This document shows positions 1-7,660 of a stretch of 19,919 bases of DNA, one piece after another. Source of the DNA: an uncultured bacterium (GTDB taxonomy: Bacteria; Armatimonadota; Zipacnadia; Zipacnadales; Zipacnadaceae); NCBI GenBank assembly GCA_937928475.1, contig CALFVE010000257.1, positions 1-19,919 on the forward strand, written 5' to 3'. The first letter of the stretch is position 1. Every line of letters begins with the position of its first letter. Below the pieces are notes generated by a model. It did no database searches. It saw nothing but the letters and a program-made list of their open reading frames with translations, and was not told the origin of the DNA. Made by a program: the position numbers and the translations under genes.

Positions 1-719
1 ATCCTCGGGCCATAGTACTTGTAGCCGCTATCGCAGCCCTGCCAGAAGGCCATCCAGTCGCGCAGAATGGGATCGGGGCTGCCCTCGTAGCGCGTACTCG
101 GGCTCTGTGCCACGAAATCAGCCCAATGCAGCCAGTAGTAGTGGTTCATGGGGAGCCATTTGGCGTGGCCATCCATGAACCCGCAGTTGGCTCCATCCAT
201 GTGAATGAAGCCCCTCCATTCGGGCAGGTAGCCGGAGGCGTTGGTACCCCAGCAATCCACCCAGTAACATGCGGAATTCTTGGAGCACATGACCCACAAC
301 TGTTGGGCGAGGGCCGGACGCATGGAGAGCTTGGCTGGGGCGGCAGATCCCGCCAGGGCATTATAGTTCGGCGCGTAGCCGGCTTGATTCGGGATGTTAG
401 CCTCGGCGACGTTGGCGTCATTGACAGGGTCAATAAAGATCTGCTTGTTCTTGACATAGGGCATCAGGGCCCCGGACAGCCCGATGCGGTATGCGGGCGC
501 CCAGATCGTGGGGTTTATGGGTGGGGGACGCTCGCCCCAATCGGTGGCATACTGCTGGAGCGCCAGACAGATTTGCTTGACGTTTGACAGACAGTTGTTC
601 TGTTTGGCCTTCGCCCGGGCGCGAGCGAAAACCGGAAACAGAATCGCTGCCAAGATGGCGATTATGGCAATCACCACCAGCAGCTCTATCAGCGTGAAGG
701 CCTTGCGTCTGCTGAACAT
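1..719 (-). CDS. Type IV pseudopilin (prepilin-type N-terminal domain, H-x9-DG type), partial at 3' end
   Basis: Reading from ATG at 719 toward the left edge gives 239 codons with no stop, so the C-terminus lies outside the window. The N-terminus is MFSRRKA followed by FTLIELLVVIAIIAILAAIL, a type III (prepilin) signal: a short basic leader, cleavage before Phe, and one hydrophobic helix that anchors the subunit in the inner membrane and packs in a pilus-like fibre. The residue before the cleavage site is Ala rather than the classical Gly, which prepilin peptidases often tolerate. After the helix come FPVFARARAKA and CLSNVKQ, then a globular region rich in Trp and Tyr. Near residue 190 is His-x9-Asp-Gly followed by HAKW, the H-x9-DG hallmark of DUF1559-like pseudopilins. 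A Shine-Dalgarno GAGAGGTGG (728-736) lies 8 nt before the start. It follows a paralogous pilin by 63 bp and is probably co-transcribed with it. Its cargo or ligand is unknown; a role at the cell surface in glycan handling is inferred from neighbours only. Confidence 0.88.
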   Translation of the reverse strand, partial: MFSRRKAFTLIELLVVIAIIAILAAILFPVFARARAKAKQNNCLSNVKQICLALQQYATDWGERPPPINPTIWAPAYRIGLSGALMPYVKNKQIFIDPVNDANVAEANIPNQAGYAPNYNALAGSAAPAKLSMRPALAQQLWVMCSKNSACYWVDCWGTNASGYLPEWRGFIHMDGANCGFMDGHAKWLPMNHYYWLHWADFVAQSPSTRYEGSPDPILRDWMAFWQGCDSGYKYYGPR

Positions 720-782
720 TGGCTTTCCACCTCTCTTTATTCGAGTCTCGCGAAAGTCACCCTAGGTCCGCGACCGATCTCC

Positions 783-1544
783 CTAGCGGAAGGGGGGCTG
801 GCCGGCCCCGCCGGCGAACAACTGGGTTCCGCCCCAGTAGGGGAGGCAGTACGCAGGGAAGTTGACACAGTCATAGGTGGGGGGCGTCAGGGACCATTTG
901 GCGTGTCCATCGGCGAAGGCCCAGTTCCAGCCTGCCTTTCTCCAGTCCTCATCGGGGGGGTGCAGCCCCGTCCACGCATATCGGCTAATGGTGACGTAAC
1001 GGGTGCTGACCGCATTCTCGCCGAAGAGGATGAACTGAGCGATTCCCGGGACCGGGTAGCCCTGGTACGTTCCGCCGAAGAGGTTTGATTCAGCATCGAC
1101 CCCGATCAGCCACGCATTGAAGTAGTAAGAGACCTGGTAAGGATCGTTGGGGTAGTCGGTGCGCGGCTCGGACGTTGGGCATACCATTATCTCCTGGTTC
1201 TTGAGGTAAGGGAATAGCCCCTTCGCCCAGTTGGCACACCCCGCCCCTTGGATGTAGGTTCCATTAGCGTAGGTGGTGTCGTTAGGCGGCACCGGGGGGT
1301 TGGGGTCGAGTGCCCACGCGGGCCTGTTCGGCGAGCCGGCGTTCCCGCCCTGCATGAAATGTTGGTCATAATCCGCGGCATACATCAGCGCCGCCAGTGC
1401 CATTTGTTTAATGTTGTTCAGGCAGGTCGTCGCCTCGGCCTTGGCCTTAGCCCTTGCGAACACCGGGAACAGAATCGCTGCCAGGATGGCGATAATGGCT
1501 ATCACCACTAGCAGCTCAATTAAGGTGAATCCTCTGGGCCTCAT
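783..1544 (-). CDS. Type IV pseudopilin (prepilin-type N-terminal domain, DUF1559-like)
   Basis: This is a 253-residue protein beginning MRPRG followed by FTLIELLVVIAIIAILAAIL. It has a canonical Gly at -1 and Glu at +5 of the prepilin peptidase site, then one membrane helix. FPVFARAKAKA and CLNNIKQ follow, and the C-terminal half contains FADGHAKW, the end of the H-x9-DG motif, although the position of the His is Arg here. A longer in-frame version would add 16 residues (MRGCAAGNQSQRRRRK). I reject it because AAGGAGGAG at 1552-1560 lies 7 nt before ATG 1544 and because the leader then has normal length. The start codon overlaps the stop of the LacI-family gene as ATGA, so translation is probably coupled. 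The next gene downstream is a paralogue with the same N-terminal layout. Such proteins are assembled by a type II secretion/type IV pilus-like machine, none of whose other parts is in the window. Confidence 0.9.
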   Translation of the reverse strand: MRPRGFTLIELLVVIAIIAILAAILFPVFARAKAKAEATTCLNNIKQMALAALMYAADYDQHFMQGGNAGSPNRPAWALDPNPPVPPNDTTYANGTYIQGAGCANWAKGLFPYLKNQEIMVCPTSEPRTDYPNDPYQVSYYFNAWLIGVDAESNLFGGTYQGYPVPGIAQFILFGENAVSTRYVTISRYAWTGLHPPDEDWRKAGWNWAFADGHAKWSLTPPTYDCVNFPAYCLPYWGGTQLFAGGAGQPPFR

Positions 1545-1560
1545 CTTGCGTCTCCTCCTT
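1541..1560 (-). promoter_or_regulatory. ATGA stop/start overlap with strong Shine-Dalgarno (translational coupling)
   Basis: The LacI-family stop TGA and the pseudopilin start ATG share two bases (ATGA). AAGGAGGAG at 1552-1560 lies inside the last codons of the regulator gene and 7 nt from the pilin ATG. This fixes the pilin start and implies coupled translation. Confidence 0.85.
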
Positions 1561-2626
1561 TGGGATTGGTTACCTGCGGCACAGCCCCGCACGAGCCCCG
1601 AACAATCAGCGTAGGTTGGAGTTGTACGCGCCGGGGGGCCAGGGGTTGCTTCCCCTGGTATTGAAGGTTCTCAAACAGCAAGCGAGCAGCCTGCGCGCCG
1701 ATCTGCTCGGCCTGCTGGCGAATGGTGGTAAGCGGAGGGTTCCAGAAGGCACTAGGATAGAGGTCGTCGCAGCCCACCACGCTGACCTGACCCGGCACCG
1801 CCACTCCAGCCTGGGCCAAAGCGCCTAAAGCCCCGTAGGCAAGACCGTCGTGCGCTGCTACCAGACCGTCGAAGGTGAGCTCAGAGCGCAGACAGTCCGT
1901 AACCACCTCGAAGGCGAATTGCTCTCCGGGTTCCACGTGAGGATAGTCAGGCCCTACGAGTTCTGCTGGCGGCAACGACAATTCTGCCAGAGCGCGGTTG
2001 CATCCAACCAGCCGTTCCTGGATTGCCGAGGAGCATTCCAGCAGTGCCCGGGAAGTAAGAAAAGCCAGGTGCTTGCGTCCGAGCTTGGCCAGGTGACGCG
2101 CGCACAGATAGCCGCTCTGCTCGTTATCATTGCATACGGAGTCGGCGCTCACCTCCGGCATGCGCCGGACAACGAAAACGAGGGAAACTCCCTCGGCAAG
2201 CAAGTTCTGATAATAGGCGGTGTTCTCGTGGGGGTGTGCCGGGAGCACAATCAGACCATCAACTCGGCTGGCCAACAAGGCCTCCACCATGCGTACTTCC
2301 TGCGTGGGATCGCCCTGCGAGCAGCCCAACAGTGGAATGTAGTCGTGTGCCTCGACAACCTGCTGAATGCCGTCCACGACGGCGGAGAAGACGGGACTAT
2401 TGATGGTGGTGACGACAACGCCGACTGTCGAGGACCGCTGCCGGCGCAGGCCGCTGGCGAGCCGATTGGGGCGGTAGCCGAGTTCCCGCGCGACTTCCCG
2501 GACCCGTTGGCGCGTCTTTTCACTGATGCGCCCGCCACCGCTCAGCGCATACTGAGCGGTGCTGCGTGACACCTGGGCCGCCTGCGCCACATCTTTGATA
2601 CTGACCCGGTCCCTGAAGAGGGGCAT
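1541..2626 (-). CDS. LacI/GalR-family transcriptional regulator
   Basis: This is a 361-residue regulator. Residues 8-60 form the LacI-type helix-turn-helix and hinge (VSIKDVAQAAQVSRSTAQYAL, then RVREVARELGYRPNRLA). The rest is a periplasmic-binding-protein-like effector domain (VGVVVTTINSPVFSAVVDGIQ; DGLIVLPAHP; CDDLYPSAFWNPPLTTIRQ). In this family a sugar or sugar derivative changes DNA binding; the ligand here cannot be read from sequence. I place the start at ATG 2626, which leaves the usual 5-7 residues before the first helix. An in-frame TTG at 2674 would add 16 residues and neither site has a strong ribosome binding site. The stop TGA (1541-1543) overlaps the ATG of the downstream pseudopilin (ATGA), so the regulator and two pilins probably form one operon. 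Co-transcription suggests the pilins respond to the same sugar signal, but this is inference. Confidence 0.93.
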   Translation of the reverse strand: MPLFRDRVSIKDVAQAAQVSRSTAQYALSGGGRISEKTRQRVREVARELGYRPNRLASGLRRQRSSTVGVVVTTINSPVFSAVVDGIQQVVEAHDYIPLLGCSQGDPTQEVRMVEALLASRVDGLIVLPAHPHENTAYYQNLLAEGVSLVFVVRRMPEVSADSVCNDNEQSGYLCARHLAKLGRKHLAFLTSRALLECSSAIQERLVGCNRALAELSLPPAELVGPDYPHVEPGEQFAFEVVTDCLRSELTFDGLVAAHDGLAYGALGALAQAGVAVPGQVSVVGCDDLYPSAFWNPPLTTIRQQAEQIGAQAARLLFENLQYQGKQPLAPRRVQLQPTLIVRGSCGAVPQVTNPKGGDAR

Positions 2627-2921
2627 ATTGCGGATAAAAACATCCAAAGGTGAATCGTGCCAGCATCCTACCAAGAATGGCTTCGGCTGTCAATACCCTG
2701 CAAGAACATTTTCTGCAAGAGCATCGGAGGCAACCACAAGCAGCCGTGGCCCCGGCGTTTTTCGGTGCAGAGTTGCATAAACAACGAGTTCTTGTAGTGC
2801 GCTCTGGCCCCTCATACGACGCAGCAAACCGGTCTTGTGTGCTGGCTCGTTACATCTGATAGAGGGTGCCAATCTCATCCTGCAAGCATGTCGTCCCTGA
2901 TTGGTGTGTGGGTGGCTCAGC
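2627..2921. other. Intergenic region upstream of the LacI-family gene
   Basis: No credible gene lies in these 295 bp; short open frames on both strands have no recognisable protein. The region should hold the promoter of the regulator-pilin operon (minus strand), but I could not identify a convincing -35/-10 pair. It contains a 12-bp direct repeat, CTGCAAGAACAT at 2698-2709 and CTGCAAGAGCAT at 2713-2724, and a shorter relative CTGCAAGCAT at 2880-2889. The centred palindrome ACCGGT at 2828-2833 has AA to its left and CTT to its right and is a weak candidate operator. Confidence 0.4.
2698..2724. repeat. Tandem direct repeat CTGCAAGARCAT (two copies, 15-bp spacing)
   Basis: CTGCAAGAACAT (2698-2709) and CTGCAAGAGCAT (2713-2724) differ by one base and start 15 bp apart. 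A third, shortened copy (CTGCAAGCAT) is at 2880-2889. They lie 70-260 bp upstream of the LacI-family start, where binding sites for a regulator could be. The function is not established and chance is possible. Confidence 0.4.
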
Positions 2922-3893
2922 CTACGGCGGGAGGGGGTAGTTTCCGCGGTTCCCCCCGAGGATCATGGCTTCTTGTACGACCTCAAGCCAAGTATCCGCA
3001 TCCTCCGCAGCCACCGCGGGCAATCTGACTATCTCGAGGCGTTGCTCCAGCCACAGGGTCCTGCCAGGAGCGACGAGCGTGAGCGGTCCGACCTGCTCGA
3101 CCTCGCCGAATCCCTGGGCCACTTGTGAACCGCAAGTGTAAAAAGTTGTGGTGGCCCCCGCCTCAGGGTACTCGGCGTTATTCTCGTGCCTGACGGTTGA
3201 GATCAAGCCCAAACCGGGGCGGAGGTATGCCACCCAGCCGGCGTCCGAATTCGTTCCGACCTTGAACTGACCCGCGCGGCTGGGCACGCCGAAGTCCACT
3301 CCCATGGCTCGCCGGCCGAGTCGGAGACACGGCTCATCCGGCGCCGCCCCCGGGAACATCAGTAAGGACTTGACCCTGGTCTTGTCCAGAGCCCACAGGA
3401 CGAGGCCCATTCCTTCATGGGGCACGGCCATGATGACCCACGCCGCCAGCCGCCGCTCGCAGTCACGCATATTTCTGAACCCATGGCGTACGGTCAGCAC
3501 GGGGGCGTCCTCATCCAGTTTGACCTCCATAATCAATTGCAGCCCCGACTGCGGCTCGGGTGCCGCCGTGATGCGGACGTGCCGCTCACTGAGAAGCCGG
3601 AGTTCGGCAGGCTGCAGCGCCGGCAGGCCTGAGGTCGCTACCTGACCTGGCTCCATATACCAGCTGCGCACCCCGTAGTACTGGTCAGTCTGCGACACTC
3701 GCAGGGGAGACAGACCCCCGTGTAGGCGAAAAGCGATCACCCTGGGGTAGGGATGCGCGCCCACCTGGACCTCGGCGACTTCGTTCCTCAGCCAGCACTC
3801 GGCGGTGCTCTCCGGATTGTCCCCCGCTTGAGGAAGCTCGGCAGCGGCAACCCATGCGTTCATCAACAACAACCAGGCTAGGCCATAGTTCAT
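2922..3893 (-). CDS. Secreted DUF4380-like beta-sandwich protein
   Basis: This is a 323-residue protein starting MNYGLAWLLLMNAWVAAA, a signal peptide with a likely cleavage before ELPQ, so it is exported. The mature part is almost all predicted beta strands, with segments such as APVLTVRHGFRNMRDCERRLAAW, where a short run VRHGFRNM followed by a W-containing strand resembles DUF4380, a galactose-mutarotase-like fold. No catalytic residues can be assigned. ATG 3893 is chosen over an in-frame GTG at 3917 because GAAGGAAAG precedes it and the signal peptide then has a normal short basic-free n-region. The gene lies 126 bp downstream of the long heparinase-like gene on the same strand, so they may be co-transcribed. 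A sugar-binding or carbohydrate-processing role is an inference from fold and context; another galactose-mutarotase-like family is possible. Confidence 0.7.
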   Translation of the reverse strand: MNYGLAWLLLMNAWVAAAELPQAGDNPESTAECWLRNEVAEVQVGAHPYPRVIAFRLHGGLSPLRVSQTDQYYGVRSWYMEPGQVATSGLPALQPAELRLLSERHVRITAAPEPQSGLQLIMEVKLDEDAPVLTVRHGFRNMRDCERRLAAWVIMAVPHEGMGLVLWALDKTRVKSLLMFPGAAPDEPCLRLGRRAMGVDFGVPSRAGQFKVGTNSDAGWVAYLRPGLGLISTVRHENNAEYPEAGATTTFYTCGSQVAQGFGEVEQVGPLTLVAPGRTLWLEQRLEIVRLPAVAAEDADTWLEVVQEAMILGGNRGNYPLPP

Positions 3894-4019
3894 CGGGCGA
3901 CTTTCCTTCCATGCCACCGCACGATCTCGGCTCTTGCTCGCAGCCGGGACGCAGCCGTCACGTGGTGCCCTGGGCGCAGTCGGCGGCGGCCCCCGGAGGC
4001 GCCGGGTGGGCGCAATGGT

Positions 4020-7000
4020 TCAGGTCAGCACCTCGAACCGGTGCTCACCTTCGGGCAGGGTAAAGACCAGCAAGTGCGAGACCCGGCTGCCCTGCATGAT
4101 GGGATTGTAGGCTGCCGGGTACGGCTCCCCGGCAACCGCCAGCCGGGGCACCTGCTCAGTTTGTCGCGGCCAACGCAGGACCACCCGTTTCTTCGGGCCC
4201 TGAGAAAGGCCTCTGACGTTGTCCCCGTCATAGGTGACCGAGATGGGCCCCAGGGCATCCACCCGCGCCGGCCCCAGGGATAGACAATCGCCGGAGAGCA
4301 AGCACAGGGTGACCTTCTCGCCAGCCCGGTGCACCAGACCAGCGCGCCCCCGCAACGCTAGCGGCCCCTCCCTCACCCACGTGAACCTCTCGCTGAGCAG
4401 CGCCCATTCCTCCCAGCGCGCCGCCTGCACGTGGAAGCCCCGGGGAACCCGCTCCACCGCCGGCCACGCCTCTTCCGGGCGGTGAGGCAGCAGCAAGGTC
4501 AGATATCCCTGTCCTGGTCCGCGCCATATCCGCAGGAAATGCTGTGTCTCGCCGCTCACCTCCACCGGCAAATCCAGTGTGCACTCCCGCCACTGGGCCA
4601 GCCGCTCCTCATCCTGAGGATCTCGGCCGGCGTAGCTCCACCGGCCGGTCTCCAGGCGATCTCGTGGATCGCCGTGCCAGAACACGCGCAAGTCCATGCC
4701 CAGTTGCCCCGAGAAGCACGCCGCTTCCGCTTGCACCTCCACCCCGGTGGCCAGCACGTGCAGGGACCAGTCGGAGGGCAGATCGCTGGCCACGGCGTCG
4801 GCCACTACCAGGTAATCACCGGCGCGGCTGAGCAAAACCTGCCGCGTTACGGAGGCAGGCTCGATCGGCTCCCACGGCTTGACCCAAGCCTTGCCCCAGG
4901 GGTCATCCGGCTTCTCGGGTACTTCCGTGAGAGAATCCACAACCATTTCGCCGGCAAAGTAGTCGGCCGCATCCAGCGCCGCAAACTCGGCTATCTCGCC
5001 TCTAGCGCCGTCGCACTTGTGCGCCAGCGAGACGCGGTTGTGATACCAGGGCTGTACGTTATTGGGTTCGTACATGCAACCGTAATCCAGGGCCAGGGGC
5101 ACGCCCCGGCCGTAGTAGTGGAAGCTCAGCTCATCGGGATCGTAGTGGTTGAAGGCCTGACCGCATTTAATCAAGAAGTAGGTCTCCTCCCCGGCCGGGT
5201 TGCGTTGCCTCAGCAAAGCGCCATAGCCGTCAAGCCGATGCGACCCATGCATTTCCTGCGGCTCGGCTGCGGCCAGGGCAGGATCGATCAGCAGCAACGC
5301 CCCACACCAGCGCCCGATGGTAACCGGGTCGTGCACTCCACACACCAGGGCACCGCCCTGCTGCCAGTGCCACATCATGGCGGCGGCAAACTCAGTATCG
5401 TCCGCGAATACGCGGGCTGCCCAGGCGTACACGTTCTGCTGGCTCTGACTGTGGAAAGAAAAAGTGGTGTCGCCCACGGTAGGCAACATCGCGGCCCGCC
5501 GCCGGGGGTCGTAGGGAGTCTGAATCAGGCCGAAGTAGCGGAGGCTGGCCTTGCAGGTCTCCGCCTCCCGAAAGCCCTGGTAGCCGTTCAGGCGCAGCAT
5601 GTGAAGGCACGGCAGCAAGAATAGCATGGTGCCGCCCTGGTAGTTGGGAGCCTCCTCCCAGGCTCCGGAGGGGTGCGTCCACAAGACGAACTCGTCGTTA
5701 AGCAAGTTCTCTGCCCAGGCGACCCATGCATCCCTCCGAGGGTGTGCGGAGAGCAGGCAAGCGATCGTTGCGACGCAGGTGTAGTGATCGCTGATGAAAT
5801 TCACGTTGCCCTTGTAGAAACCGCGCTCGTCGGGGGGCCAGTAGTGGGGATCGGTGATCGCCAAATTGAGAAAGGCGAAGACCGCGTCCGCCCAGCGGCG
5901 ATCCTCCTCGCTGACTGCCTCCGAGGCCGCAACCAGGTCCCAGTCGATAGCGGTCCGCCGCAGCTCCCGCGTGAGAGCAATGGCTACCAACTCGTGAAAG
6001 GCATAGCCCTTGGTGAGAAAGTCTTCAAGCCATTTCCGCAGCCGCGTGAATACACGTTCGCAGGCCGCCTGTGCGTAGGCAAGGTCTCCCGTGGCCAGCC
6101 AGGCGCCTGCCGGATCCCGTTCCTGCTCCGGTGGCTGGTGACGGGCGGCAAACAGTTCCCGGAAGGCGGGCCACTCGGAAGCCTTGCGACGGATTGCCGG
6201 CAACTGCCCCGCCTGCATCAGCAGGTGTGGCTGGTAGGAATCGGCCGGACGATCCCAGGTCAGCGGCCACTGCCGCACCTTTTCCAGAGGCAGTTGGGCC
6301 AGGCGTACCTGCGCCTGGAAGCACTTATTCGTCGCCATCGCCTCTGTTACTAGCGCTTGGTCTCGGTCAGCCACCACCAGCCCCCACCATCGCTCGTTTT
6401 CGGCCAGCGGCGCGCGCAGCCGCAACCCGAACGGTCCCGTCTCCACCTGCAGTCGGGCTTCGCTGCCTCCTCGCCACCAGTCGCTGTGACTGGCAAAAAC
6501 CGCCAGCCAGTCGTGCTCGTCGGCCCGGCTGGAATAGGCGGCAAACCAACTCGACCAGTCCACTTCCCAGGAGTGGTGCGGAATCAGGCCCGACACGCTC
6601 TCTTGGGTGAAGTCCAGCGCGAAGGTGTGATAGGTGCTCCCCCGGTAGTTATCGGGGTCGGTCACTTTGCCGAACGAGGCGGTGTGTGGCCGCCAGTGGC
6701 CGCGGTCGAAGCTGTGCCCCAGATCAAACACCAAGCAGGCCGCCTCCGGGGCCCGGCAGACCTCGTGGATCAAGACGGCCTCGTCGCCTGCCCGCACCTC
6801 CACCGTCACTACGTAACTGCCGCCTGCGGGGTAGTCATACTCCAGGCGCGCTCGGGCGAAGACGGGGCCGGCTGCCTCCCACACCAAGCGCGGCCCCCCG
6901 CATGGCAGCGGCCCCTCCAGGCGACCCTCTCCTCGCCACCGACCGTCAACACCCCGCACCGCCAACAGCGGGCCGCTGGCCTGCTGCCCGGAAGCAGCCG

Positions 7001-7349
7001 TCTCGGGAAGCTTGAGGGCCAGCAATGCGTTGGAGACCACCACGGCACCGGCTTCTGCCGGTTCGATGCGCAGATCGGTCGCGGGCGGCTCACAAGCTAG
7101 GTCCACGCTCCAGGTGCGGGTCGCCAGGCCCGGGAGATCGCCGTAAAACCAACAGGTTGCCGCTGCCACACTCCCGTCGCCGTGAAAAGAAATGTCTACC
7201 AGTTGGCCGGCGGTAGTTCCCTCTTCCGCACAGTGTACGGCAATCACCGAACCCGTCACCTCGCCGGGTGCAAAGGCCACCGGCATGGATAGCAGTTCGT
7301 GCCGCCAGTGCCAGTTCAAGTGTTCCGAAATGGTCAACTCATTAGTCAT
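4020..7349 (-). CDS. Heparinase II/III-type polysaccharide lyase, long multidomain, no signal peptide
   Basis: This 1109-residue protein has three visible parts. Residues 1-370 are beta-rich and of unknown type. Residues about 375-690 are helical and fit an (alpha/alpha) toroid (FHELVAIALT, NFISDHYTCVATIACLLSAHP, SGAWEEAPNYQGG). Residues about 700-1109 are the heparinase II/III-like beta-sandwich, with the family signature HYDPDELSFHYYG at 735-747, the following strand with LALDYG, and WYHNRVSL at 768-775. Enzymes of this group cleave uronic-acid-containing polysaccharides by beta-elimination; the substrate cannot be told. The family is usually 600-750 residues, so the N-terminal third is extra. 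There is no signal peptide or membrane segment, so it appears cytoplasmic, or exported by another route. AAAGGAAG at 7358-7365 lies 8 nt before ATG 7349. Two palindromes sit upstream of the start. Family assignment is firm; precise PL family is not. Confidence 0.87.
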   Translation of the reverse strand: MTNELTISEHLNWHWRHELLSMPVAFAPGEVTGSVIAVHCAEEGTTAGQLVDISFHGDGSVAAATCWFYGDLPGLATRTWSVDLACEPPATDLRIEPAEAGAVVVSNALLALKLPETAASGQQASGPLLAVRGVDGRWRGEGRLEGPLPCGGPRLVWEAAGPVFARARLEYDYPAGGSYVVTVEVRAGDEAVLIHEVCRAPEAACLVFDLGHSFDRGHWRPHTASFGKVTDPDNYRGSTYHTFALDFTQESVSGLIPHHSWEVDWSSWFAAYSSRADEHDWLAVFASHSDWWRGGSEARLQVETGPFGLRLRAPLAENERWWGLVVADRDQALVTEAMATNKCFQAQVRLAQLPLEKVRQWPLTWDRPADSYQPHLLMQAGQLPAIRRKASEWPAFRELFAARHQPPEQERDPAGAWLATGDLAYAQAACERVFTRLRKWLEDFLTKGYAFHELVAIALTRELRRTAIDWDLVAASEAVSEEDRRWADAVFAFLNLAITDPHYWPPDERGFYKGNVNFISDHYTCVATIACLLSAHPRRDAWVAWAENLLNDEFVLWTHPSGAWEEAPNYQGGTMLFLLPCLHMLRLNGYQGFREAETCKASLRYFGLIQTPYDPRRRAAMLPTVGDTTFSFHSQSQQNVYAWAARVFADDTEFAAAMMWHWQQGGALVCGVHDPVTIGRWCGALLLIDPALAAAEPQEMHGSHRLDGYGALLRQRNPAGEETYFLIKCGQAFNHYDPDELSFHYYGRGVPLALDYGCMYEPNNVQPWYHNRVSLAHKCDGARGEIAEFAALDAADYFAGEMVVDSLTEVPEKPDDPWGKAWVKPWEPIEPASVTRQVLLSRAGDYLVVADAVASDLPSDWSLHVLATGVEVQAEAACFSGQLGMDLRVFWHGDPRDRLETGRWSYAGRDPQDEERLAQWRECTLDLPVEVSGETQHFLRIWRGPGQGYLTLLLPHRPEEAWPAVERVPRGFHVQAARWEEWALLSERFTWVREGPLALRGRAGLVHRAGEKVTLCLLSGDCLSLGPARVDALGPISVTYDGDNVRGLSQGPKKRVVLRWPRQTEQVPRLAVAGEPYPAAYNPIMQGSRVSHLLVFTLPEGEHRFEVLT

Positions 7350-7375
7350 TACCGCGTCTTCCTTTCAGTGGTTCT

Positions 7376-7398
7376 GCGCTAGCCTCGAGGCTGAGCGC
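7376..7398. promoter_or_regulatory. CG-centred palindrome, candidate operator
   Basis: The core AGCCTCGAGGCT (7381-7392) is a perfect 12-bp palindrome. It is flanked by GCGCT (7376-7380) and, after one extra G, AGCGC (7394-7398), so the whole 23 bp is symmetric apart from one inserted base. It lies 27 bp upstream of the lyase ATG. LacI-family operators are typically CG-centred palindromes, and a LacI-family gene lies downstream in the same region, so it is a candidate site. Binding is inferred only. Confidence 0.45.
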
Positions 7399-7415
7399 GG
7401 TTGGCGCCGCTGCCT

Positions 7416-7433
7416 AGAGCCGAGGTCGGCTCT
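7416..7433. promoter_or_regulatory. Perfect palindrome AGAGCCGA-GG-TCGGCTCT
   Basis: AGAGCCGAGGTCGGCTCT consists of two 8-bp arms around GG. It lies 67 bp upstream of the lyase ATG and 18 bp upstream of the CG-centred palindrome. It could be a second operator or an RNA hairpin. A terminator for the helicase operon is less likely because no T tract follows on the minus strand. Confidence 0.4.
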
Positions 7434-7660
7434 TCCGGCTGCCTGGCTCGCAGACTCGTGGCGAAGATACCCTCGACCAGCGGAGTTGTGGGCAAGCCCT
7501 TCAAGAACTAGAACTCCAGCGGTCACCTACTGTGAACCGATCAACGATTACGCGTCCCCAGCCCTGTTTGCACAGAGACCCCTGTCTTTCATGCAAGTAC
7601 TCAACGCCTCTCCGAGCTAAATTGCCCCTGAGTTGGAGGCAAAATCGGCCTGTGCCACGG

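Larger units (their letters stand above)
7350..7660. other. Intergenic region with two palindromes upstream of the lyase gene
   Basis: About 310 bp separate the helicase stop from the lyase start, both on the minus strand. No protein with recognisable features is encoded. It holds the lyase ribosome binding site and two near-perfect palindromes (7376-7398 and 7416-7433). I saw no rho-independent terminator with a T tract after the helicase gene. Confidence 0.5.

Noticed and set aside
2826..2838. LacI-operator-like ACCGGT with AA and CTT flanks
   Set aside because: Symmetry fails by one inserted base and it lies about 200 bp from the regulator start; too weak to call.
3894..4019. GC-rich stem (CCCGG/CCGGG) after the lyase gene as a terminator
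   Set aside because: The stem is only 5 bp and no T tract follows on the minus strand.
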